From Rhynchopus sp. YZ270_cl-10 (taxonomy: Eukaryota; Euglenozoa; Diplonemea; Diplonemida; Diplonemidae), in contig OZ037859.1 in assembly GCA_964035575.1 (NCBI GenBank), positions 1,364,001-1,428,000 of the forward strand: DNA of 64,000 nt, written 5' to 3'. A program made the position numbers and the translations under genes. The notes under the pieces are model-generated. The model ran no database searches. It worked only from the letters and a program-made list of their open reading frames with translations, and had not been told where the DNA came from. Below, piece by piece: positions 22,547-32,358 of this stretch. Every line of letters starts with the position of its first letter. Position 1 is the stretch's first letter.

Positions 22547-24889
22547 ATGGCAGGCTTCATCCGTCCCTCTGAAGGGGCAAAGCTGCGTAGTGAGGTGGTG
22601 CAGCCGAGTAGAGTGGTGCAGACAGCGTCAGAACTTGCGCTTTTCGATCGCGACGATGCAGGCAGCGAGCAGCACACGAATGCGTTTCAGGCGTCGCGAA
22701 CCGACGCCTCCGCGTCGCTGCTGGCACAACACCGCCACGCCATCTTGAAGGGCCTCGAAGACTCTCGGGTATTGGCAGTGCAGGGTACTGGGTCTACGGA
22801 ATCTGGGGTGCTGGCAAAGCTTCTCTACGACGCAGGCTGGGCAGAAGGCAACCGCCGCATTGGCGTCGTCGAAAGCAGCAGCAAAAACACCATTATGTGC
22901 ACCCGCAAGCTCACCCAAAGCCTGACCCGCAACGGCCACACCACCCTCGCAAGACTCGTTGGCCACGAAGTGCAATTCGATGCGCAAACCTCAGAGCGTA
23001 CCCGCATCAAATTTGTGTCCTCCGAAACGTTGCTCCAAACGATCCGGAAAGACCCAATCCTCGCTGAGTACAATGTGTTGGTTGTGAATGATGTGCACCT
23101 GAGGGGGTTGTACACAGATTTGATTCTTGCGTTGTTGAAGAAGGTGTTGGAAAAGCGGTTTGATCTGCGTGTAGTGCTGTTGTACCACCACCCCTTCGTT
23201 GGGCTTGACACCTTTGCAGACTTCTTCCCCAGCTTTAAGCGTGTGGTGCTAAACGCTGCCTCAACAGTCTTCTCCGAAAGCTTTTTTCTGAGCGAACCTT
23301 GCTTCGACTTCCTAATCGCAGCAGAGGAAACCATATTCGACATCCACCGCAACAAAACGCACGGTGACATTCTCTGCTTTGTGCCCACAAAGCACAACGT
23401 GAAGACACTGGTTGAACGGTTGAAATACAAAGGGTTTCTGGGGAAGGATAAGAAGCGGATCGACGTCTTTTCAGGCTTTGCTGTGACCGGGTCTGCAAGC
23501 CCTTCTACCCGCAGAGTCTTTGTGACCGAGGCGACTGCTGAGTACTCACCAATTAAGTTGCCGTTCAGTGCGGACATCATTTCTCATATCCACGTTGTTG
23601 ATAGTGGGTGTGAGAATTTCCATTTTTTTGATATGAAGGGCAATGTACCGAGAAGCGTTGTGAGCAAGATATCACGCACAGAGGCGGATCTGAGGGGGCG
23701 GTCGGCGTATTTTCCACAGGCACCTTCGACTCATATATCCTGTTACAGGCTGTACACGAAGGATGTGTATGAGGGGCTGGCCGAGACGGTGCCGCAGATA
23801 TGCAAGATGGACCTTGCGTCGTTGGTCCTCATCTTGAAGTACCTTCGCGTCCAGAACATTGTCAACTTTGACTTTGTTGTGACGCCTCCCCTGAAGATGC
23901 TGCAGATCGCTTTGGAGAAGCTCCTCTCACTCCGCGCCATCAACGAGAAGGTCAAGCTCACCCTCGGTGTAGGCTCCTTCTATGTCACCTTCCCTGCCGT
24001 CTCCTTAGAACTCAAAGCCTTTCTCATGTCAGCCTCCAAGCTTGGCATCGAAGACGTCGGGGTAAAGATCGCCGCCATGCTCAGCGTCACCTCAGCGCTC
24101 TTCATCCCACCCCGCAACTCCTCCTCAACAAAGTTCAAGCAGTTTGAGGAAATGAAAAGTCAGTACCAAGTGTCAGAAGGGGACCACATTACGCTATTGA
24201 ATATCTTTACTGCGTATGTTGCTGCCGGGCAGGAGAGGCAGTGGGCGGTGGAGAACTGTTTGGATGCGGGGGCATTGAGCCGTGCTGTGGAGTTGGCAGG
24301 GATTTTGTCAAATGCTTTGGGGTCTGATATGCATCAGACGTCTATTCAAACGAATTGGGATGTATCTGCTCTAGAGGACATCCTTGATAGGCAGCGAGAA
24401 CGCCACGATGGAGACCAGAACTACCACCCCGAGGTGTGCCAAGTACTGCTCTGTCTGCTGTCAGGCTTCTTCGTGAACGTTGCTGTGTCCGGTGGCGACG
24501 GTGCGTACTACACCCTCAAAGGCGGGGTAGGCCTGCGCCTCCACAGAGACAGCGCGCTCCACACCCGCCGCCCCGAATGGCTTCTCTTCACCTCTACCTC
24601 TGACGATGACGGAACCACGTACCTGCGTGAATGCTCCAAAATCTCCAACCCCACATGGCTCCCCCTCATCGCCCCGCACTACTTTGAGACCAGTGGGCAA
24701 GGTGGAGGTGGAGGTGGTGGTGGTGGTAGTGGTGGTCCCTCTGTAGGTGCGCAGGCAAGGCAGGCTGCGGGAGTCACCCTCGCAGGCCGCAAGCGTCCGG
24801 CAGAAGAACCAGCGGAAGGCTTGCTGTCAGCAGAGGAACGTCAACGGCTGCGTGACAAGGCGCGGGCAAGCAACTGGCTTGATGTGTGA
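22547..24889 (+). CDS. DEAH-box RNA helicase-like protein with lost catalytic motifs (pseudohelicase)
   Basis: A 780-residue protein with the DEAH/RHA helicase layout: two RecA-like domains, a winged-helix/HA2-like region and an OB-fold region. Equivalents of the motifs can be placed in order. Motif I is QGTGSTESG at 79-87, where GETGSGKTT is expected; the Lys is replaced by Glu. Motif II is NDVH at 181-184 instead of DEAH. Motif III is near LLYHHPF at 211-217 instead of SAT. Motif IV is GDILCFVPTK at 273-282. Motif V is VFVTEATAEYS. Motif VI is LRGRSAYFPQAP, without the arginine pattern QRxGRxGR. In contrast YRLYT at 400-404 and HITLLNIFTAYVAAGQERQW are well kept. It is therefore probably an inactive scaffold of a splicing or ribosome-assembly type complex; DHX35- or Prp22-like ancestry is a guess. 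A glycine run near 692-702 and a basic C-tail (GRKRPAEEP, RASNWLDV) are added. Confidence 0.85.
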   Translation: MAGFIRPSEGAKLRSEVVQPSRVVQTASELALFDRDDAGSEQHTNAFQASRTDASASLLAQHRHAILKGLEDSRVLAVQGTGSTESGVLAKLLYDAGWAEGNRRIGVVESSSKNTIMCTRKLTQSLTRNGHTTLARLVGHEVQFDAQTSERTRIKFVSSETLLQTIRKDPILAEYNVLVVNDVHLRGLYTDLILALLKKVLEKRFDLRVVLLYHHPFVGLDTFADFFPSFKRVVLNAASTVFSESFFLSEPCFDFLIAAEETIFDIHRNKTHGDILCFVPTKHNVKTLVERLKYKGFLGKDKKRIDVFSGFAVTGSASPSTRRVFVTEATAEYSPIKLPFSADIISHIHVVDSGCENFHFFDMKGNVPRSVVSKISRTEADLRGRSAYFPQAPSTHISCYRLYTKDVYEGLAETVPQICKMDLASLVLILKYLRVQNIVNFDFVVTPPLKMLQIALEKLLSLRAINEKVKLTLGVGSFYVTFPAVSLELKAFLMSASKLGIEDVGVKIAAMLSVTSALFIPPRNSSSTKFKQFEEMKSQYQVSEGDHITLLNIFTAYVAAGQERQWAVENCLDAGALSRAVELAGILSNALGSDMHQTSIQTNWDVSALEDILDRQRERHDGDQNYHPEVCQVLLCLLSGFFVNVAVSGGDGAYYTLKGGVGLRLHRDSALHTRRPEWLLFTSTSDDDGTTYLRECSKISNPTWLPLIAPHYFETSGQGGGGGGGGGSGGPSVGAQARQAAGVTLAGRKRPAEEPAEGLLSAEERQRLRDKARASNWLDV

Positions 24890-25368
24890 TTTGGGAAAAA
24901 AAGTGGGCATTTTTTTGTGTTGTCTACACAAAAATGGGAGGGGGGAGGAGGGAGAGTGAATTGAATGTGACTAACACATGAGCGAATTTAGGGATCTTAC
25001 CTCATCGCGGGAGAAATTCATCTTTTCAAATATATTTTGAAAACTTGGTTGTATTAGCGTACGACACTCAGCAATGTGCTCCATCCAGGGGTGCATGGGG
25101 CACTTTTTGGGAGTTTTTGAGCGTTTCACGGACTCACCTTTTTTCTAACTTTTGTGCACCTTTTTTTGTGGAAGCGAACACCAAACAACCTGCTTTTTTT
25201 CCCCTCCCCCTTCACAGCCTTTTGAGCAGCAAGCAAAAAGAGTCACAAGTCTCTCGAGCATTTTTCCTTGGTGGGTTTTCGCCACCCAATACTCCCCCCC
25301 TACCACACACACCGACACTTTATTTATCAAAAACCCCCTACCACACACATCCGCCAGAATTTCCTGAT
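24890..25368. other. Intergenic region with families A and C
   Basis: No gene. It contains a loose family A copy (24966-25030) and a family C copy (25037-25075). A pyrimidine-rich stretch ends CCGCCAG at 25357, 11 bases before the next ATG. Confidence 0.45.
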
Positions 25369-27841
25369 ATGGGCGATGGGCTCAGCGACGTGCTGTTCCG
25401 CACTGCTGCGACTGGTGCGAGAGCCTCTGATGCTTCGTCGCACAAGCCACCTGACAAGGAGAACAGTGGTCCGCTCTCGGGACGGCAGCTGACGATACAC
25501 AACGAAGAGTCTGCGTATGACGTCATTAAGAACTATTCGTTTTCGGACATGAAGTCGGCCGCAATGTGCGACATGCCGGAGCTTGTGCAGGAGGAGGTCA
25601 AGCGATATGCGGCCGTGAAGCTGTCGATGCTGTGGCTGCCACGCGTCATGCTCGCAAGCAAACAGAAGCAACGCAAGGTCGTTGCCCCTGAAGGAGACAA
25701 CAAACTCTCCAAGATCATACAAGTGCTCAAGTCTGGTGAGCTCATCTCCTTCTGGCCGTCCGACCGTCTGCAGTACCTTGCCGACAGCGCCATCCCTGTT
25801 GCGGTGCAGAAGGGCGACCGTATCATCACAGAGGGGGAGAGCTGCAGGTCCGGGCTGTGGCTGATCCTCTCGGGAAAGGGCTTCATGACAAAGAAGCAGA
25901 AGTCGCCTAATCGGAATACACCTGCACAAGAGGTGGTGGTGCACCGCTTTACTGCACCGGTTCTGATAGGTGATTTCGCGTTGCTAACGGACGAGCCGCG
26001 TACGGCGAGTGTTCATCTCGACTCAGAAGGGTCGTGCTTTGTTCTGCAGCGAACGTGCTTTCTGAAGGAGCTTGGGCTGCTCTCTCAAAAGCATCAGCAA
26101 GAGATCTACGACCGTGCCTTCCAGCGGCGGCAGAAGAACATTGCAAGCTTCTTCCCGCGCACGATTAATGACATCCGGAGCTCTATGCTGCTTGCAGACG
26201 TAAGCGACCCTGATGCGGAGACACTGCTGCAGTCGCTGCAGCCGCTTTGCATCAGGCAAGGTATTGCCATCATCACGAAGGGCGCGCCGGGGAAGTGCAT
26301 CTTCTTCCTGTGCAGAGGCAAGGCGGAGTCACAGGACCACTACGGCGGGGACACAGTGGTGCACACATCAACACAGAACGCAACGTTCGGCGAAATGGCG
26401 TTCATCTTCGACGGCAACAAGTACAACCGCACCATCGTGTCCGAACAGCACTGCGACATGTGGACGCTCCCCTTCTCCGCCATCAACGAGCTCCTCAAGA
26501 ACCCTACCTTCCGGCAGCGTGTCTACACTAACATTGCGGCAATGCGGATGACGCATTTGAGGAAACTCACGAATTTGGTATGTTTCATTGTACATTAGGA
26601 ACTCAGGGAATAATTTGTAAATAATGAATAATTATAAAAATGCGTGGCATATTCAAATTTTTTTCATAAAACCCCCCTGAAAGAAGCACCTCGTGTCTTT
26701 TACTCAACAAGCTACTCGTCAGCGTCAAGGAAGTCCCTACTTTTGCTACCGTCTTTTTAACGTTTCGTTTCGTTTTCTCACAGAACGAGCACATTGAGTC
26801 ATGCACAAGCATGATGCAGAGAACCGCCATATTAGGTGAGATCTGCAGCAGGTCGTTCCTGCATGAGGTCGCCCAGAGGATGGTGCCGCAGGTGTTCCTG
26901 CCTCGGGAGACCATTGTGTCTGCGGTGGAGCAGTGCGACAAGCTGTGCATCATCACGTCGGGCAAGGCCATAGTGCAGAACAACCTTACCCCCAAGCCCA
27001 CGCTGCTACACAACGGAGACGTCATCGGCACGTCCCTCGTCGCAATACATCGCTGGCTCTTCCCTGTTCAGGCAATCAAAGGCTGCGACGTCTGGTCCAT
27101 CTCCAAGCCAGAGCTTGTACAGATGCTCCAACAGCACGGCTACTACCCAGCCTTCTTCGCTGTGGTCAAACGCATGGTCACAGAGTTCCAATTCCTGCCC
27201 CTCAAAGTTATGCTTGGCCGAAGAAAGGCTCCTGGTGGGGTATGTTCTGCCATTTGCTATCACTTTCAACACACGAGAGGGTTTTGTATTTCAAGCCAAC
27301 CTTTTTTTTTTTTTGACCAGATTTTGGATCAGATCTTTGTACCCTCAAAGGCAGAAATGCACCTCTTAAGCCTAAGGTGGTGCAGAGAGGCTTAGTTTAG
27401 GTGCTTATGAACTGTTCTTTTGTGTGGTTAACATAACAAAACTGCCTTTACCTACAGCGCTACCTTATACCTCCTCTGCTGTACCCCTGCCAGGGGCTGC
27501 CTTCAGGTATTGCAGCACCGTATCAATTTGAACCACTTTTGAAGGATCAGGACTACAAAAGCATTGCTGCAGATGACAAAGACAGCCCTGCTGCGAAGGT
27601 GGGGCCAGAGAAGGGGAAGATAGACGCAATGCAGGTTGCGTCCAAAAAGCTGTGGGTCGTGCTCAACCAAAAAGCCCCCGCACAAAAGGGCGAGAAGCTG
27701 GCAAAAGAGCTGGAGTTCATCCCTACCGCCCCACCACGGCAGAGACGTGAAATGACAGATGTGGAAGACCTTCTAACGGCGTTGGACACTATAGCAACGC
27801 CGTCTCGACATCACCGCCGGATCATGAAGACACGTTCTTGA
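25369..27841 (+). CDS. Triple cyclic-nucleotide-binding-domain protein (PKA regulatory subunit-like), three exons
   Basis: Exons 25369-26577, 26784-27239 and 27458-27841 join in frame to 682 residues. Cyclic-nucleotide-binding domain 1 is at about 135-230. It has GDRIITEG and the phosphate-binding cassette IGDFALLTDEPRTASV, close to the family pattern FGELALxxxxPRAATV and keeping Arg211. Domain 2 is at about 285-375, with KCIFFLCRGKAE and FGEMAFIFDGNKYNRTIV (Arg354). Domain 3, at about 430-520 in exon 2, is weaker (LCIITSGKAIVQ, GDVIGTSLVA) and lacks a clear cassette Arg. The N-terminal 110 residues have no PKA inhibitor site that I can identify, and there is no channel. It may bind cAMP, cGMP or, as in trypanosomatid PKA-R, another purine ligand. 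The cytosolic C-terminus is basic. Two cyclase-like genes lie 7 and 25 kb downstream on the same strand. Confidence 0.88.
26578..26783 (+). other. Spliceosomal intron 1 of the cNMP-binding gene
   Basis: 206 bp, starting GTATGT and ending TTCTCACAG after a T-rich tract. Phase 0. The reading frame hits a stop at 26596-26598 if unspliced and continues in exon 2 if removed. Confidence 0.8.
27240..27457 (+). other. Spliceosomal intron 2 of the cNMP-binding gene
   Basis: 218 bp, starting GTATGT and ending CCTTTACCTACAG. Phase 0. An alternative acceptor at 27489 (CTGCCAG) would shorten exon 3. A family A-like motif (GAGAGGCTTAG, 27386-27396) lies inside the intron. Confidence 0.7.
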
Positions 27842-28600
27842 TTTTATGGAACATTTTTTCTCTTTTCAGAGCACAGAAAAGCTCAATTTTATGCGTTTTC
27901 CATGCAGTTTGCCCTTTCTTGGGATGAATGCGGAAAAGAAACAAATAAATACGACTTTTTTGAGGTGGAAAATTAAAGTATGCAGGGAATGTGTGTGTGT
28001 CAGGGCTATCGGTAAGAATGGGTTTTTGGGGGCATTTTTTCCCTTGTGTTTTCTTCGTACTACTGTGCGTGAGGTTGGGGTGGTTTCACAAACACCCTAA
28101 CACGCCTTTTAAAAAAATATATTGTATGCTGAGACACACTCACATACACATTCCTGCTATATTTTCCACCTTATTTTTTGTTATTGAGATGTGCCACTGC
28201 ACCTTGCGCTGTTCTTTCGAGCGTTTCGTTTGCACTTTACAACTTCTCATTTTGTTTTGTTTTTTGCCTCTTGGATTTTGTACTTTTAGTCACGTTGCTG
28301 ATATTTATGGCTTTCCTTTTTCCAAAGAAGCCTTTCTTTTGATCCACGTTGTGGCAATCAACACTTTCAGGGTATTTGTTGTCGAAACGAACCTGGCCAA
28401 AGGTGTGCACGTTATGCACCCTACGAGATTCTTCAACGATTAAATAATGGATTTCTCCCCCACATTTTCCCTTTTTCTTCCATGAAATGAATCTCCACAT
28501 GATGACAAACAACGAGGCATTTATCCGACTTCTTCAAGATGACGCTGAACACGTTAGACTACCTTAAAACAAACTGCTGATGTTGCTCCCATCCACTATT

Positions 28601-28696
28601 TCTTCCTTACCTTCACATTATACATGCTGGTGGATAAAACTCCATCTTTCGATTGAAAATTATATCTTAATCTTCCTTACCTTCACATTATACAGA
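28601..28696 (+). repeat. Tandem duplication of an acceptor-like segment
   Basis: TCTTCCTTACC then TTCACATTATACA occurs at about 28602-28626 and again at 28672-28694, 70 bases apart. The second copy ends in CAG and is a plausible acceptor for the glycosyltransferase gene; the first reads CATG at the equivalent place. The remainder of 27842-28600 holds no gene I can support. Confidence 0.7.
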
Positions 28697-28781
28697 AGCT
28701 TCGATACGACCCATCAATGGCTTCCTATTGAAAACGCCCTTTTGGGCATACAACAAAATGCGCAAGACGACACACTAAACG

Positions 28782-29909
28782 ATGTCGAGGCGGGTAGCTT
28801 GCATTGCCGCAGCTGCCGTTACTATGGCTGTGGTTCTTTCCTTTCCACAGAGCGACGAGGTGACGACACAGCACGGTGTGGCGAAGCACAGTGGAATGCC
28901 TGCCGCTGTCCGATCCAATGCACCTCCGCACGGAACAGCTGCCGCAGAGGCAGAGGGGACACTCACGGCACAGCCCCACAACGACGGCAGCCACGGCAGC
29001 ACCTCGACTGTGACAGTGCTCGCCAGCGGCGGGCTTGGCAACCGACTCTTCTCTGTGTTAGGAGGCATCTGGCTTGCCTCCCTTCTCCCCACTGCAACCC
29101 TCCGTGTCGTCTGGGTCGCGGAGCCTGCCTGCGGTGCACCCTGGCAGGACCTCTTCGATAGGCCCCCCTTCCGCATCGTAGCCACACCACACGAAGGCGC
29201 AGCAGATGTTATGTGCCTCACACCACGCCTCATCGCGACCATGGACGGAATGGATGCAGTCAACTGCAGAGAAACGAACCTCGCAGCGGATGGAGAGTTT
29301 GTCCAGCATATTCGCAGACTCCTGCAGTCCGGCCCTGTGCAGGTTGTGTACGCGAACGACCGGGTTGCAAAAGGGATGAGCAGAAAGGCGCTGCGAATGT
29401 TATTAAAAACCGCCTTTTTGATTCGCCCTGTGGTTTCTGTGATGTCCGAAGTGGCGGCGTGGGGAGACCATGGGGTTCTGGTGGGTGTGCACCTGAGGGG
29501 GACGGACGCTGCTCGGAGGGCGAATGTAACACAAATAGGACGTGACCTTGCGACACGACATGGGGAGAACCACATACGAATATTTGTTTGCAGTGACGAA
29601 CGTTCTCTGGAGGAGGACTTTGTCGCACACATGGCACATCTGCGGCCCGCATGGCAAGTCCTCACCCGTGCCCGGCGGTACCCCACCAGGCAGGACGCAG
29701 CACTTCCGTTCCGTGTAGCCGCTGCAGACGGCAAGACCCGAATGCGTTCCAACGTGGTTCGCTCCACGCAAGTCACCCACGACGCGCTAGTGGACCTCAT
29801 CCTCCTTTCGAGAACGTCCCTCCCTAAGGAAGGGCACCGCGGGGAAGTGCAGTCCTCCTTCGTCCAGTTCGCAAGGTTTGCGCAGCAGATACAGTTCTTT
29901 GAGGGATGA
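28782..29909 (+). CDS. Fucosyltransferase-like type II membrane glycosyltransferase
   Basis: A 375-residue protein with an N-terminal hydrophobic anchor (residues 5-21) after a basic MSRR, then an Ala/Thr/His-rich stem to about 75. The catalytic region begins SGGLGNRLFSVLGG at 82-95, the sugar-nucleotide loop pattern of alpha-1,2/alpha-1,6 fucosyltransferases (GGLGNQ/R). It continues with VGVHLRGTD at 234-242, corresponding to the HxRxxD-type GDP-fucose-binding motif of FUT8/NodZ and O-fucosyltransferases. FVCSDERSLEEDF and a final DLILLSR resemble the last conserved loop. The donor is inferred to be GDP-fucose and the site the Golgi lumen; the acceptor is unknown. The ATG at 28782 starts the anchor, and frames upstream are poor. 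Confidence 0.7.
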   Translation: MSRRVACIAAAAVTMAVVLSFPQSDEVTTQHGVAKHSGMPAAVRSNAPPHGTAAAEAEGTLTAQPHNDGSHGSTSTVTVLASGGLGNRLFSVLGGIWLASLLPTATLRVVWVAEPACGAPWQDLFDRPPFRIVATPHEGAADVMCLTPRLIATMDGMDAVNCRETNLAADGEFVQHIRRLLQSGPVQVVYANDRVAKGMSRKALRMLLKTAFLIRPVVSVMSEVAAWGDHGVLVGVHLRGTDAARRANVTQIGRDLATRHGENHIRIFVCSDERSLEEDFVAHMAHLRPAWQVLTRARRYPTRQDAALPFRVAAADGKTRMRSNVVRSTQVTHDALVDLILLSRTSLPKEGHRGEVQSSFVQFARFAQQIQFFEG

Positions 29910-30436
29910 GGGGGGGAAGAGAGGGAAGAGAGGGGGTTTGTGGGGGAAAATGTATTTTTAGATACTATTAACAGGCATTTCTGTCGTTGTTGTGCACCTT
30001 TTTTCTTTGATTGTTCACAACCACGCAAACTACCGCAAAAATAAACCACCCACCAGGAACAGAGAGTGACACATCAGTTCTCCGCACCCTCCCCCTCCCC
30101 CTAGAATATGATGGACGACCAGGAGATAGAGTTTGTATGGGCACCCCCCTTCACACTCCCCCCCTCCCCCTGCACACCACGGAAATTTTTGTTTATATTT
30201 TCCGCAGTTTTGACTTCACTGTGTTTTCACACTTCCCTCCTTTGTACCCTTCTTCTATTACCCAACAACATCCACAGCCACCACGCATCCGGGAGGTCAC
30301 CCATGCACAGGTACAACCGACACCATGCGCACCTGTAGAGGTATTTCCCCTTCCTTTCTCCCCTTTTGCAAAATCATGTAAACATCAAACGAAGTATTGG
30401 TAAACACGCCAATATCTTAGCAAACAACCGTCTACG
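29910..30436. other. Intergenic region
   Basis: No supported gene. Pyrimidine-rich stretches ending CATCCACAG (about 30273) and CATGCACAG (about 30310) are possible acceptors for the next gene. A small frame from 30108 runs into them and looks like leader sequence. Confidence 0.35.
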
Positions 30437-31432
30437 ATGTCGTACCATCCCCCCACCCCTCAACCCTCTTTTCAGCCACGGAAGTTCTGCTCAACGCTCC
30501 TCCGATCCCCTCTGACCATGACCATGTCCCCGGTCCCCTCGAGTCCTGGGAGCGGGCCTGTGTCCCCTGTACCCCCCTGCCCTTCGGTGTTGAGAGACCT
30601 TCATTCTATGCCGTCTGCACCACCGAGTACGCCTGCGTTGGGGATGGCAAAGCCGTTGTCGTTTGTTGATGGGGGGTTGGAGCAGTTGACGAGCGAGGCG
30701 TGCAAGGCGAAGATGGCTGGGTTGGGGAGGGAGACGCCGTTGACACCCCCGTTGAGTCCGGGGTTGACACCGCCGTGCACACCGTTGACGCAGACGAGCT
30801 CGGCAGGGATGACGAGCAACGCCGACAGCGCCGAGGGGGAGGGCAAGAAGAAGAGCCCGCTCGACAACCGCCTGCGGCGTGCGAACGACTCTCAGTGCTA
30901 CAGCCCTGCGACGGCAAGCATCATCAGCGCGTCGCAAGGTCTCGCAGAGGACACCCTCATGGTCATCGCAGACCTCATCACCTTCGTCTGCCGCCAGCAA
31001 GGTGGCCGTGCAGGCCGCCAACGTAGAGGAGCTGTCGCAGAAGCACCCAAAACAATCGAGCACGTCGCCTCCTGGCTGCACCAACAGCAAAGCGTGCTCG
31101 GCATGGACATCGACGACAAACCAAAAACCTCAAGAGAGAGAGCACGCCGTTCCAGCTCCTGCCCTGCCCCCCGCCCTACCGGACCAACCTTCCTCAAAGG
31201 CATGCGTGTCCAAGCAAAAAAAGACATAAAATCCAACAAAAAGATTGTAGTCGCCGCAGCCACAGAGGGCACCGTGAACTACACCATAGAAGACTCGAAG
31301 GTAAACGTCACCTTTGACCACCGAATGGACGAGTCAAGCAAGCCCATCAACGTCAAGGTTGAAATTGTAGAAATCATGCCGGACTCTCCAGTGCAGTTCA
31401 TCCCATGCGGGTTTGGGGATTTGGACGATTGA
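30437..31432 (+). CDS. Pro/Ser-rich protein with possible small beta-barrel at C-terminus, 331 aa
   Basis: Family not recognised. Residues 1-120 are low-complexity Pro/Ser/Thr with SP and TP pairs (TPLTPPLSPGLTPPCTPL), which could be proline-directed kinase sites. A middle section (about 140-215) is predicted helical (SIISASQGLAEDTLMVIADL). About 262-318 reads as alternating beta strands (GMRVQAKKDIKSNKK, IVVAAATEGTVNYTIEDS, KVNVTFDHR) and resembles a KOW/Tudor/SH3-like barrel; this is only a shape-based guess. There is no signal peptide or membrane segment. Codon use and a clean 1 kb frame support a real gene. Confidence 0.75.
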   Translation: MSYHPPTPQPSFQPRKFCSTLLRSPLTMTMSPVPSSPGSGPVSPVPPCPSVLRDLHSMPSAPPSTPALGMAKPLSFVDGGLEQLTSEACKAKMAGLGRETPLTPPLSPGLTPPCTPLTQTSSAGMTSNADSAEGEGKKKSPLDNRLRRANDSQCYSPATASIISASQGLAEDTLMVIADLITFVCRQQGGRAGRQRRGAVAEAPKTIEHVASWLHQQQSVLGMDIDDKPKTSRERARRSSSCPAPRPTGPTFLKGMRVQAKKDIKSNKKIVVAAATEGTVNYTIEDSKVNVTFDHRMDESSKPINVKVEIVEIMPDSPVQFIPCGFGDLDD

Positions 31433-32358
31433 ATATGGTTAGGCTTGTGGGGATAGGACCAATGGCAAAGAGTTTACACTCTTGTCCAGGTTCCGGGGAG
31501 TGGGTAGGGTGCGTGAGGATGTAGCTTATCTCGTATTGATGTGTTATCCCTCTCCAGACAAGTGAAGTCTGCAGGTCCGAGGCTAGTAAGGTGGCTAAGC
31601 AACGAGAGAGGTGATGTTTTTCTTTTTCTTTTTTGGTTTTTTGATTGTACAACAAATGCAGCTTTATTTTTGTACATTTTGATGAATTTAGTACTTTTTG
31701 TTTTAGTTGATGTCGGTAGCTGAAGGTTTTTGTTATTGCGGTGCTACTGCGAAGAACGCGGGTCTTTTTAGGTGGTGGAGAGGCTTAGGGTCGCCTTATA
31801 CTTTGTTTTCCAGGCGTTTGCACCGACCCTGAGGCAGAGTCTGCTTGACTTTTTTTTTTCCTCGCCAGACTTTTCGGAGTCTGCCAGACTAAAAAAGTCT
31901 GGCGAGAAAAAAAAAAGTCTGGCAGACTCCAGATTTTTTTTTGAAAATCTGAAAAGTCTGCCAGACTCTGCCAGACTACCATCTATGACCCTCTGCTCAA
32001 TTTTGCTTTTTCCCCCCCATCTGTACGTGTCAACAATTTTACGTTTTCCTGCATTTTTTTCCTCTGTTTTCTTTTAGTGCATATGCAAGTTGCGCTGCTC
32101 ATATCCCCCATCCCCGCTTTGCCCTCTTGGGACTTCGGGAGTTTTGTTCTCTTGTCTTCTTGTTCATGACTTTGTTCTTCTTTGGGTTCATCTTAGCAAC
32201 CTTTCCCCCCTTCTTCTCTTTCTTCAAATCGACGAAATGCACCTCCTCCCCTTCCCCTATTTTCAAGCAAAGTCCAGCTGTGTGACCATTTACTTCTGTT
32301 TCCACATCATCATTTCCCCCCTCCAATTTCATTATCCAGACACAAAAAACACACGACA
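31433..32358. other. Intergenic region with a MITE
   Basis: No gene. A family A-like motif (GAGAGGCTTAGGGTC, 31779-31793) precedes the MITE at 31833. A pyrimidine-rich run leads to ATTATCCAG at 32331-32339, 19 bases before the next ATG. Confidence 0.4.
31833..31972. mobile_element. 140-bp MITE built of AGTCTGGCAGACT units
   Basis: The ends are GGCAGAGTCTGCTTGACTTT and, reverse-complemented, GGCAGAGTCTGGCAGACTTT. Several palindromic GTCTGCCAGAC/GTCTGGCGAG units lie between, separated by T or A runs. Non-coding; target duplication not clear. Confidence 0.55.

Noticed and set aside
28775-30049. 424-residue antisense frame over the glycosyltransferase gene
   Set aside because: The sense strand encodes recognisable sugar-nucleotide motifs; the antisense product has no family and is Arg/Ser-rich noise.
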